Of a DNA stretch of 64,000 nt, positions 43,001-49,929 are shown in pieces; positions within the stretch are counted from its first letter, which is position 1; each line of letters opens with the position of its first letter. This DNA is from Pseudomonas sp. AKS31 (GTDB lineage Bacteria; Pseudomonadota; Gammaproteobacteria; Pseudomonadales; Pseudomonadaceae). The translations under genes and the position numbers were made by a program. The stretch covers positions 387,948 through 451,947 of the forward strand of contig NZ_JAMLFX010000005.1 of NCBI RefSeq assembly GCF_023634765.1, read 5' to 3'. The notes beneath the pieces were generated by a model, which ran no database searches, had not been told where the DNA came from, and saw nothing but the letters and a program-made list of their open reading frames with translations.

Positions 43001-43119
43001 ATTTGCGGGTATTGGCGCAGCGGCAACTTGCTCCAGGCTTGAAAGCCCAGCAGCACAATCAACAGGCTGACCACGGTGGCGAGCACCGGGCGGCGGATGA
43101 ACGGATCGGTAAAAGCCAT
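40093..43119 (-). CDS. RND multidrug efflux permease (MexK-like)
   Basis: A 1008-residue HAE1-family proton-driven pump with the usual duplicate six-helix halves and two large periplasmic loops. The proton relay DD pair is in MVLAIGLVVDDAIVVVENIHRHIEEG (helix 4). N-terminal DPFIRRPVLATVVSLLIVLLG is the HAE1 signature. It looks closest to the MexK group, from memory. ATG 43119 chosen. The adaptor gene lies 13 bp upstream on the same strand; no outer-membrane channel gene follows, so a shared OprM/TolC-like channel is presumed. Confidence 0.93.
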   Translation of the reverse strand: MAFTDPFIRRPVLATVVSLLIVLLGFQAWSKLPLRQYPQMENALITVTTAYPGANAETIQGYITQPMQQSLASAEGIDYMTSVSRQNFSVISIYARIGSNTDRLFTELLAKANEVKNKLPQDAEDPVLSKESADASALMYISFFSKDLSNPQITDYLSRVIQPKLATLPGMAEAEILGNQVFAMRLWLDPVKLAGFGLSANDVTNAVRQYNFLSAAGEVKGEYVVTSINANTELKSAEAFAAIPLKVSGDSRVLLSDVARVEMGAENYDSISSFGGTPSVYIGIKATPGANPLDVIKEVRKLMPELEAQLPPNLKSEIAYDATLFIQASIDEVVKTLFEAVLIVIVVVFLFLGALRSVVIPVVTIPLSMIGVMFFMQMMGYSMNLLTLLAMVLAIGLVVDDAIVVVENIHRHIEEGKTPFDAALEGAREIAMPVVSMTITLAAVYAPIGFLTGLTGALFKEFALTLAGAVVISGIVALTLSPMMCAFLLRHEENPSGLAHRLDRIFDGLKRRYQSMLHGTLNTRPVVLVFAVIVLCLIPVFLKFTKSELAPDEDQGIIFMMATAPQPTNLDYLSTYTDEFIKIFKEFPEYYSSFQINGYNGVQAGIGGFLLKPWNERSRTQMEILPEVQGKLEGIPGLQIFGFNLPSLPGTGEGLPFEFVVNTANDYELLLQVADRIKKRAMESGKFAFVDLDLAFDKPEVVVDIDRAKAAQMGVSMQDLGGTLATLLGEAEINRFTIEGRSYKVIAQVERPYRDNPDWLNNYYVKNTQGELLPLSTLIKVSDRARPRQLNQFQQLNAAKISGFPLVSMGEAIDTVLQIAREEAPAGFAFDYGGASRQFVQEGSALWVTFALALAIIFLVLAAQFESFRDPLVILVTVPLSICGALIPLFLGWSSMNIYTQVGLVTLIGLISKHGILIVEFANQLRKDKGLTAREAVEEAAAIRLRPVLMTTAAMVFGMVPLILATGAGAVSRFDIGMVIATGMSIGTLFTLFVLPCVYTLLAKPDKP

Positions 43120-43132
43120 GGGAATTCCTTGA

Positions 43133-44281
43133 TCAGTCGGCGCGGGGCGGACTGTTCTGCTCGCCGAGGGTCTTGTCGTCGCTGATGGCGATGTGAGCAC
43201 CGTTGTCCAGTTTGATCTGGCCGGCCGTCACCACTTGTTCGCCGCTCTGCACGCCCTTGTTGATCATCACCAGGCCATCGCGGCGCTCACCGGTTTCGAT
43301 GAAGCGGCGTTCGGCGATCAGCACCGGTTGGCCCTTGTCATCCTTTTCGACGCTGCCGTCCTCGGCTTTCTTCTGCCCGACCACGTAGATCGAGTTGCCG
43401 TAGAGGGTGTAGGTGATCGCACTCTCCGGCACGACGATGTGTTTCTGCGGATCGGGCAGCAACACCTCGAGGCTGGCGAACATGCCCGGGAGCAATTTGC
43501 CGTCCGGGTTGGCCAGCGTGGCGCGAACCAGAATGTTGCGCGTAGTGCTTTCGACGATCGGGTTGATCGCGCTGATCTTGCCGGCGAAGTTCTGCTTGGG
43601 ATACGCGGCGACAGCGATCTGCACCGGCTGACCGATGGCCAGTTTAGGCACCGATTGTTCGGGCAGGTAGAAGTCGGCGTAGAGGCTGCTCAAGTCCTGC
43701 AGTGTGGCGATTTTGGTGCCGCTGGCGAGGTAGTCGCCGACGTCGACCTGACGGATGCCGATGGTGCCGCTGAACGGCGCGAGGATGCGTTTTTTCGCCA
43801 GCGAAGCGTTGAGCTGATTGACCGTGGCTTTGTTCTTTTGCAGCACGGCGGAGAGCCGGTCGTACTCGCCTTTGGAGATCGCGCGGCTGTCGACCAATTG
43901 CGCGCCACGGCCGAAGTCCAGTTGTGCCAGACCCAGATCAGCCTTGGCGGTTTCCAGCAGGGCGGTTTCGACGCCACTGTCGAGTTGCAGCAGCGGCTGC
44001 CCGGCCTTGACCTTCTGGCCGGATTCGAACTTGAGTTCGGTGACGGTGCCGGCCACTTCCAGGCTTAGCTCGACACCCTGCAGCGCCTTGAGAGAGCCAA
44101 CGGTGGGCAAACGCATCTGCCACGGCTGCTCGGTGGCATTGGCCACGGCGACGCTGATCGGCGGTTTCGGCTTGGAAAAGCCCTGGATCATCGTGTAGAT
44201 CGAAAAGGCTTTGTACCCGCCCAGCACCAGGACGATCAACAAAACAACACCCAACATGATCAGCATGCGGCGACGCAGCAT
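43133..44281 (-). CDS. RND efflux periplasmic adaptor (membrane fusion protein)
   Basis: A 382-residue HlyD/AcrA-type adaptor. An N-terminal helix (about 6-28) anchors it without a lipobox. The lipoyl halves flank a coiled-coil hairpin (VELSLEVAGTVTELKFESGQKVKAGQPLLQLD, then FSGTIGIRQVDVGDYL), followed by a beta-barrel and membrane-proximal domain. It bridges the RND pump to the outer-membrane channel. First gene of a two-gene operon with the pump; no regulator is adjacent. Confidence 0.93.
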   Translation of the reverse strand: MLRRRMLIMLGVVLLIVLVLGGYKAFSIYTMIQGFSKPKPPISVAVANATEQPWQMRLPTVGSLKALQGVELSLEVAGTVTELKFESGQKVKAGQPLLQLDSGVETALLETAKADLGLAQLDFGRGAQLVDSRAISKGEYDRLSAVLQKNKATVNQLNASLAKKRILAPFSGTIGIRQVDVGDYLASGTKIATLQDLSSLYADFYLPEQSVPKLAIGQPVQIAVAAYPKQNFAGKISAINPIVESTTRNILVRATLANPDGKLLPGMFASLEVLLPDPQKHIVVPESAITYTLYGNSIYVVGQKKAEDGSVEKDDKGQPVLIAERRFIETGERRDGLVMINKGVQSGEQVVTAGQIKLDNGAHIAISDDKTLGEQNSPPRAD

Positions 44282-44376
44282 ATTTCCAGTTCCTTGGATA
44301 AATCAGGTGAGACAGGCGGGCACATTACTCCGAGTGCAGGGGGGATTCCAACTGGCAGTTTTTACAGGGGGGCGCA

Positions 44377-44452
44377 AAAAGATCGCAGCCTTCGGCAGCT
44401 CCTACAGTGGAATGCATTCCAAGGTAGGAGCTGCCGCAGGCTGCGATCTTTT
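44377..44452. repeat. REP pair (GATCGCAGCC family)
   Basis: Inverted units AAAAGATCGCAGCCTTCGG and (third-arm variant) CGCAGGCTGCGATCTTTT, between the adaptor gene start and the DUF1513 stop. Confidence 0.9.
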
Positions 44453-44461
44453 AAGGCTTTT

Positions 44462-45577
44462 TTACGCCATCAAGTGCAGATGGTTGTCCCAGAGCCCCGC
44501 CGGCAATTCCAGCGGCTTGGCCAGCAGCTCATCCTGACGGCAATCGTAGTAACGGCAACGCCCTTGTCCGGAAGTCACGACAAAACCGTCCTTCACCGCA
44601 CCGACGCCTGCGCAATCGGGCAATGGAGCGTCGAGGCGTACTTCGCCGCTGTCCAGATCCCAGATAAAGAAGCGATTGCCACGCGGTGCCGTCAGCGCGA
44701 CCAGACGCAAATCGCTGTGCACGGCGACGCTGGCGGTGTAGTGCCCCATCGACTGCAACTGATGCTCCGGCACCGGGAATGCCACGAACGGTTGCCCCGG
44801 ACGCTTGATCGCCAGCAGCTCCGAACGCTCATGGGAGGCGCCCATGAACTGCTGACCGGCAACGATGGTGCCGTCGCTGGCGATGCCCAAATGACGCACG
44901 CTGTTCATCTGCTGGGCGAGGGTTTCCTTGCTCAGCAGGGTGCCGTCGCGCTGCATCAAGACCAGGCTCGGCTCCATGGCGTTGAGGTTCATGTCGACGC
45001 GGCTTTCCGCCTCGGTACGAATCCCGCCGTTGGCCACCACCAGCGTCTCGCCGTCAGGCATCCAGGAAACCTGATGCGGGCCGAGGCCATGGGTGGAAAT
45101 CTCGCCCGTGTGTATCAGCCGCGCCCCTTCGAACTTGTACACGCCGAGCAAGCCACGGCCGGGATCGGTGGTGTCGTTCTCGGTGGCGTAGAGGTATTCG
45201 CCGTCCTTGTGCACCACGGCGTGGCCGTAGAAATGCCGGTTCGGCTGCGAGGTCACCGTCTGCAGTAACTTACCGTCGCGCAGGTCGATCAGGTAACTCT
45301 CGGTGCCCGGGCGACGTGCGACGAACAGTGCAATCGGCTGCGTCGGATGGTTGATGATGTCGTGGCAGCGTTGGCCGACTTCGGTGGCGAACACCCGCGT
45401 GCCATCCAGCCGATAGCCGACGGCGTAGTGCTTGCCGTCGGTGTCGTCGCGCGCCGACAGCAACAGCGGGCTCTGATCCTTGCGTTTGAACAGCGTCCAG
45501 CCGCCCAGCGTCACTGCTCCCAGCAGTGCACTACCTAAAGTCAGCACCTGACGTCGCAGCATGGCACTTGCCCTCAT
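44462..45577 (-). CDS. DUF1513 beta-propeller-like exported protein
   Basis: 371 residues. An N-terminal Tat-like signal (RRQVLTLGSALLGAVTLGGW, residues about 8-27) is followed by repeated blade-like stretches (GKHYAVGYRLDG, NRHFYGHAVVHKDGEYLYAT, LGPHQVSWMPDGETLVVANGG). Proteins with this domain close the imelysin/di-haem operon in Pseudomonas; role unknown, thought to be iron-linked. The ATG overlaps the stop of the upstream imelysin by 1 bp (TGATG), so translation is coupled. An ATG at 45562 is an alternative start. Confidence 0.88.
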   Translation of the reverse strand: MRASAMLRRQVLTLGSALLGAVTLGGWTLFKRKDQSPLLLSARDDTDGKHYAVGYRLDGTRVFATEVGQRCHDIINHPTQPIALFVARRPGTESYLIDLRDGKLLQTVTSQPNRHFYGHAVVHKDGEYLYATENDTTDPGRGLLGVYKFEGARLIHTGEISTHGLGPHQVSWMPDGETLVVANGGIRTEAESRVDMNLNAMEPSLVLMQRDGTLLSKETLAQQMNSVRHLGIASDGTIVAGQQFMGASHERSELLAIKRPGQPFVAFPVPEHQLQSMGHYTASVAVHSDLRLVALTAPRGNRFFIWDLDSGEVRLDAPLPDCAGVGAVKDGFVVTSGQGRCRYYDCRQDELLAKPLELPAGLWDNHLHLMA

Positions 45578-46641
45578 CAGTCACCGTCGTTGGCGTTGAA
45601 GCCCAGTTGGATGCCCAGCGCCTTGGCCAGTTCGCCTTCGTGCAGGCGATGGACGACGTTGAGGCTGTCGTAGATGTCGTTCAGTTGCTGACGACCGGCG
45701 TCGTCTTCGAGCATATCGCCGAGCGAACGCTGAGTGCTGTCGAACAGTTTCAGCGAAGCGGCGTAGGCAGCGTCGATTTTGTCCGCCAGTGGCTTCTGCT
45801 CAGCCGGTAACAGAGCGCGCAGGCCTTTGTTGTCGACACCTTCCCAGACGGTTTTGGCAGCGGCGAGGCTGGCTTCCAGTGCGGTCAGCGAGGACTGGCT
45901 GCGCCAGGCATCGGCCTGGAACGGTTGAGGCACGCCTTTGCTCTGGCGGCCCATTGGCGTGCCGAGTTTTTTCTTCAGAGTGTCCAGTGCGGTGACCTGC
46001 ACGCGCAGCAGATCGGCGATCGCTTCGTGGGAATCGGCGTAGCGCTGGTTGGGGAACTTGCTCATCTGCGCGAGCATGCCGTCGGTGTTGTTCCAGCTCT
46101 GCAGAATCTCTTCGGCCAGTTGCTTCTGCCGTTCGCCAATGGCGATCAACAGCGGGCAGTACTTGGCTTTCTGTTCGGCGTTGGCCACGTCAGGCTTGGC
46201 GTCGAACAGAATGTACTCGTAAGCCGACAGGCCTTGCACGACCACGCTCGACTTGGCCAGGGCGGCGGCGTCGATCTGCGGCTGGGCGACCACCAGTTGC
46301 TCGACCTGACGGCCAACCAGGTTCTTCTTGTCCGGCCAGAACTGCACTTGCCACGAACGATTGCCCTCGGCCAGCGGACCGATCAGCAGCGGTTGCAGCT
46401 CGGCCCAGGCTTTCTGCGCATGGAGGAAGTCGGCGCGCGCGGTTTCCAGGGTTTCTTTGCCCTGGCAGTAGGCGAGGGCGCTGACCGCCAGTTGCTTGTC
46501 GGCTTCGACCCAACGGGTGTAGGTCGGCAGGATCACTGATTTGGCGATGGCTGCCGAGGTGACCGCTTGCGGATCCTGCGGCGAGCAGGCACCGAGGGCG
46601 AGCGCGGCAAGGCTGGTGAACAGTAGCTTGGGACGGAACAT
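45577..46641 (-). CDS. Imelysin-family lipoprotein with degenerate GxHxxE motif
   Basis: A 354-residue peptidase-M75-like protein. The signal peptide ends in a lipobox (LALGACSPQ, Cys19). Three helical-bundle regions follow. The GxHxxE motif that defines the family active or metal site reads GLSAYEY here: Gly and Glu stay but His is replaced by Ser, so metal binding may be altered or lost. The middle gene of a di-haem / imelysin / DUF1513 run, 27 bp downstream of the di-haem gene. Confidence 0.88.
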   Translation of the reverse strand: MFRPKLLFTSLAALALGACSPQDPQAVTSAAIAKSVILPTYTRWVEADKQLAVSALAYCQGKETLETARADFLHAQKAWAELQPLLIGPLAEGNRSWQVQFWPDKKNLVGRQVEQLVVAQPQIDAAALAKSSVVVQGLSAYEYILFDAKPDVANAEQKAKYCPLLIAIGERQKQLAEEILQSWNNTDGMLAQMSKFPNQRYADSHEAIADLLRVQVTALDTLKKKLGTPMGRQSKGVPQPFQADAWRSQSSLTALEASLAAAKTVWEGVDNKGLRALLPAEQKPLADKIDAAYAASLKLFDSTQRSLGDMLEDDAGRQQLNDIYDSLNVVHRLHEGELAKALGIQLGFNANDGD

Positions 46642-46668
46642 GTCGGGCTCCCGATTCTTTTTCAGTGT

Positions 46669-48096
46669 TTAAAGTGAGTTCAAGAACGCCAGCAGCGCGG
46701 CGCGCTGCTCGGCATTGAAAGACAAAACCTGTTGCTGCGCGGCCGTCGCTTCGCCGCCGTGCCAGAGCACCGCTTCGAGCAGATTGCGCGCGCGACCGTC
46801 ATGCAAAAACTGGGTGTGACCGCTGACTGCTTGCGTCAGACCGACGCCCCACAACGGCGGCGTGCGCCAGTCGCGACCGGAGGCCTGGAATTCTGTGCGG
46901 TTGTCAGCCAGACCCTCGCCCATGTCGTGCAGCAGCAGATCGCTGTACGGGCGAATCACCTGATTGGCCAGTTCCGGTTCGGCTGCGTCGGCGGCGGTGG
47001 TGTATTTCGGTGTATGGCACGACTGGCAGCCGGCCTGGAAAAACAGGTTCTTGCCGGCCAGCACTTGAGGATCGTTGACGCCACGCCGCGCAGGTACCGC
47101 GAGGTTGCGGCTGTAGAACAGCACCAGACGCAGAATGTTGTCGCTGACTTCCGGCTCGCCATCCGGGCCGTTGCCGTTCGGTGCCTGTTTGCAGGCGGTT
47201 TGGGCGTCGGTGCAGTCATCGAAGGGGCGCAGGCTGGTGGTGAGGCCCATGTCGCCGGAAAACGCGTGGACGTTCTGTTGATTGAGGTTCGGTTGTCCGG
47301 CTTTCCAGCCGAATCTGCCCATGACGGTCTTCTGCAACGCATCATCCCAGACCTGATTGGGACGGCCATTGATGCCTTTGTTGTCTTTGGCTTGCGCGGT
47401 GGCGTTGGCCAGAATCGCTTCTTCGGGGATCGCTTCGAGCAGGCCCAGACCAATCATCGGCGGGGCAACGCGGGCCGAGAAACGCGTGTCCGGGTGCATC
47501 GGGCCGTAGCCCAGTTGGGTGATCTGCAACACTGGCTTGCGCAATTCGACTTCGGTACCGTCCTTGAAACGCACGGGCACAGGCGTGTAATCGACGCGCA
47601 CTTTGCCTTCGGGGGCTACGCCGGGCACGGCCATGTCCTGGAACTGGCCGCCGTAGACCGGCTCCGGCACTACGCCGACCTGCTCAATGAGCTTGGCGAA
47701 TTGCGGCGCATCAGGGATCGACAGGCGCACCAGCATCGACACCGCGTTGGCGGCATCCGGCGTTGGCGGATGGCCGCGACCGTCCTTGATGTGGCAGTTC
47801 TGGCAGGCGTTGGTGTTGAACAGCGGGCCGAGACCATCGCGCGCAGTGGTGGTCGACGGTGCGATCACCCATGGGCTGCGGAAGAAACTGTTGCCGACAC
47901 TGAAGTCCACTCGCCGTGACGGTGGCAGGTTGGCCGAGGGCAGGGAGAATGCGTTCTGATCGGTCTTGCGCACGGTCGCTGCACCGCCCGAACGTGCTTC
48001 ACCCGGCTCAGCCTTGGTGAAACGCGGGGCGTCATCGCAGGCACTCAGGCCCAGGGCCAGCAACAGTGCGGACAAGCGAAGAGGCAGCGAGGGCAT
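46669..48096 (-). CDS. Di-haem c-type cytochrome oxidoreductase lipoprotein (DUF1111)
   Basis: 475 residues. A signal peptide with lipobox (LALGLSACDD) exports it. Two haem c sites are visible: CQNCH near residue 100 and CQSCH near residue 355. This is the DUF1111 (di-haem thiol-oxidoreductase-like) family that accompanies imelysins in iron-linked operons. Predicted periplasmic electron-transfer protein, perhaps reducing or oxidising iron. I chose ATG 48096 (MPSLPLRLSALLL); the frame extends 12 codons upstream. It is 274 bp from the next imelysin, a gap with a REP pair. Confidence 0.9.
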   Translation of the reverse strand: MPSLPLRLSALLLALGLSACDDAPRFTKAEPGEARSGGAATVRKTDQNAFSLPSANLPPSRRVDFSVGNSFFRSPWVIAPSTTTARDGLGPLFNTNACQNCHIKDGRGHPPTPDAANAVSMLVRLSIPDAPQFAKLIEQVGVVPEPVYGGQFQDMAVPGVAPEGKVRVDYTPVPVRFKDGTEVELRKPVLQITQLGYGPMHPDTRFSARVAPPMIGLGLLEAIPEEAILANATAQAKDNKGINGRPNQVWDDALQKTVMGRFGWKAGQPNLNQQNVHAFSGDMGLTTSLRPFDDCTDAQTACKQAPNGNGPDGEPEVSDNILRLVLFYSRNLAVPARRGVNDPQVLAGKNLFFQAGCQSCHTPKYTTAADAAEPELANQVIRPYSDLLLHDMGEGLADNRTEFQASGRDWRTPPLWGVGLTQAVSGHTQFLHDGRARNLLEAVLWHGGEATAAQQQVLSFNAEQRAALLAFLNSL

Positions 48097-48216
48097 CAGA
48101 CATCCTGCGGACGGGCGAAAATGAAGGCGCAAAGTCTAACAGGGCGAAGGAGTTTGAATAAGAGGAATTATCGTTTGCTTGATATCGCGCAAATCTGAAG
48201 AGCAATGCAAAACCCC

Positions 48217-48302
48217 TGTAGGAGCTGCCGAAGGCTGCGATCTTTTGATCTGTCTTTTTTAGAAGCAAAGTCAAAAGATCGCAGCCTTCGGCAGCTCCTA
48301 CA
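48217..48302. repeat. REP pair (GATCGCAGCC family), reversed orientation
   Basis: Here the units face the other way: TGTAGGAGCTGCCGAAGG...GATCTTTT at 48217-48246, then AAAAGATCGCAGCC...CCTACA at 48273-48302. Elsewhere the GATCGCAGCC unit comes first. Confidence 0.9.
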
Positions 48303-48325
48303 ATGGGCCGTGTAGGGCAGGCATG

Positions 48326-48354
48326 AAAAAGGCGACCCGAAGGTCGCCTTTTTT
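48326..48354. terminator. Terminator downstream of the imelysin at 48371
   Basis: AAAAAGGCGACC-CGA-AGGTCGCCTTTTTT stem, 17 bases past the stop of the imelysin gene on the minus strand; T and A runs on both sides. Confidence 0.85.
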
Positions 48355-48370
48355 GAATCGGACGCTGTGA

Positions 48371-49717
48371 TCAGAACTCGTGATCAGCGTTGTCCGGGTT
48401 CAGGTCGCTGATGCCCAGTTTGCCGGCGGCGGCTTCGATCGAACCGGTCTGCTTGACCAGCGATGCGATGGCGTCACGAACGATCTGGTTGCCCGCGGTG
48501 TTGCCGGCAGCGATCAACTGGTCGTAGTGCTCACCCTTGTTGGCGTGATCGACCATGACCTGGATCTTCGCTTCGGTAGCGGCCAGATCGGCTTTCAGTG
48601 CGGTGTCGGCAGCCGGGTCAGCCTTGGCCACCAGCGACGACAGGCTGGCGCCGGTCATCTTGGTGCCATCAACACGGGTGTACTCGCCCAGGTAGACATT
48701 ACGAATGCCTTTGGCATCGTAGAAGTGCGAGTTGTGGGTGTTGTCGCTGAAGCAGTCCTGCTCGTCTTCAGGGGAGTTGGCTTCCAGGGAAACCTTCATG
48801 CGCTCGCCCGCCAGTTCACCGAGGGAGAGGCTGCCCATGCCGAAGAGCATTTTGCGCAGACCGCTTTCGCCCGGCTCGGCTTCCAGGGTGGCGCGGTAGT
48901 TGTCAGCCACGTTCGGCTTCCAGTTGCCGACCATTTCTTCCAGGTCGCTGACCAGCAGTTGGGTCACCGACTTCAGGTAGGCACGGCGACGATCGTTGTG
49001 ACCGCCAGTGGCGCCGGCGCCTTCCAGGTAGTCCGACGCCGGACGGTTGCCGGCGCCAGGACCGGTGCCGTTGAGGTCCTGGCCCCAGAGCAGGAATTCG
49101 ATCGCGTGGTAGCCGGTGGCGACGTTGGCTTCGGAACCGCCCAGCTCGTTGAGGCTGGCGAGTTTTTCCGGGGTGATGTCCTTGACGTCGACCTTGTCTT
49201 CGCCGACCTGAACTTCGGTGTTGGCGATGATGTTGGCAGTGGCGCCCGGGTTACCCAGTGCGTGCTCGTAGGATTTGTCGACGTAGTCGATCAGACCCTC
49301 GTCCAGTGGCCAGGCGTTAACCTGACCTTCCCAATCGTCGATGATGGTGTTGCCGAAGCGAAACACTTCACTCTGCAGGTACGGAACGCGCGCAGCGACC
49401 CATGCAGCCTTGGCGGCTTTCAGGGTGTCGGCGTTCGGCTTGGCGAGGAAGGCGTCGACGGCGGTCTGCAGGGTTTTCGCGGTAGATTCGGCATCGCTGT
49501 AGACGGCGAAGACCATGTCGGCGTAGTGCGCGACCACAGCCTTGGCGGCGGCTTCGTCGACTTTACCGGCAGCGGCAGGCGCCGCCGCAGGTGCGGTGGT
49601 GCTGGCGGCTGGCGTCGGTGCGGCCGGAGCGGCGGCCTTGTCTTTGCCTTCGCCGCAACCGGCGAGGGAAATAGCGATGGCCAGCAGACTGGCGGTAGCC
49701 AGAGGCATACGAATCAT
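48371..49717 (-). CDS. Imelysin-family (peptidase M75) lipoprotein
   Basis: A 448-residue iron-regulated-type imelysin. Signal peptide with lipobox (SLAGCGEG, Cys21), then a low-complexity Ala/Pro/Thr linker (to about 50), then the helical imelysin body with the GxHxxE motif GYHAIEFLLWGQD intact, unlike the second imelysin. In P. aeruginosa the homologous protein is the insulin-cleaving metalloproteinase IcmP, although its in vivo role is thought to be iron-related. I prefer ATG 49717, eight bases after AGGA; ATG 49726 is also open. A 27-bp dyad lies upstream. Confidence 0.92.
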   Translation of the reverse strand: MIRMPLATASLLAIAISLAGCGEGKDKAAAPAAPTPAASTTAPAAAPAAAGKVDEAAAKAVVAHYADMVFAVYSDAESTAKTLQTAVDAFLAKPNADTLKAAKAAWVAARVPYLQSEVFRFGNTIIDDWEGQVNAWPLDEGLIDYVDKSYEHALGNPGATANIIANTEVQVGEDKVDVKDITPEKLASLNELGGSEANVATGYHAIEFLLWGQDLNGTGPGAGNRPASDYLEGAGATGGHNDRRRAYLKSVTQLLVSDLEEMVGNWKPNVADNYRATLEAEPGESGLRKMLFGMGSLSLGELAGERMKVSLEANSPEDEQDCFSDNTHNSHFYDAKGIRNVYLGEYTRVDGTKMTGASLSSLVAKADPAADTALKADLAATEAKIQVMVDHANKGEHYDQLIAAGNTAGNQIVRDAIASLVKQTGSIEAAAGKLGISDLNPDNADHEF

Positions 49718-49774
49718 GGCGAACATCCTGCTTCGGTAGTTGATTGGACTGGCGCGGGGGTGCGCAAAACTGCG

Positions 49775-49801
49775 ACATAATGCAAATCTTTCGCATTATG
49801 T
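49775..49801. promoter_or_regulatory. 27-bp perfect dyad upstream of the imelysin gene
   Basis: ACATAATGC-N9-GCATTATGT, nine-base perfect arms, 58-84 bp upstream of the imelysin start. Its core scores 9 of 14 against the Fur 7-1-7 consensus, so it may be a weak Fur box or the site of another dimeric regulator. Confidence 0.5.
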
Positions 49802-49846
49802 GTAAAGGGCGTACTTGGAAATATTTCTTATTCGCGCATCAGGAAC

Positions 49847-49923
49847 AAAAGATCGCAGCCTGCGGCAGCTCCTGCATTTGAAATGCGTTCGTCTGTAGGA
49901 GCTGCCGCAGGCTGCGATCTTTT
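49847..49923. repeat. REP pair (GATCGCAGCC family, GCGG variant)
   Basis: Inverted units AAAAGATCGCAGCCTGCGG and complement in the spacer between bifA and the imelysin; ends 7 bases from the bifA stop codon. Confidence 0.9.
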
Positions 49924-49929
49924 GACCTT

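Noticed and set aside
40093..44281. MexPQ-OpmE operon, which lies near argG in P. aeruginosa
   Set aside because: It is far from argG here, lacks an OpmE-like channel gene, and the pump looks more like the MexK group.
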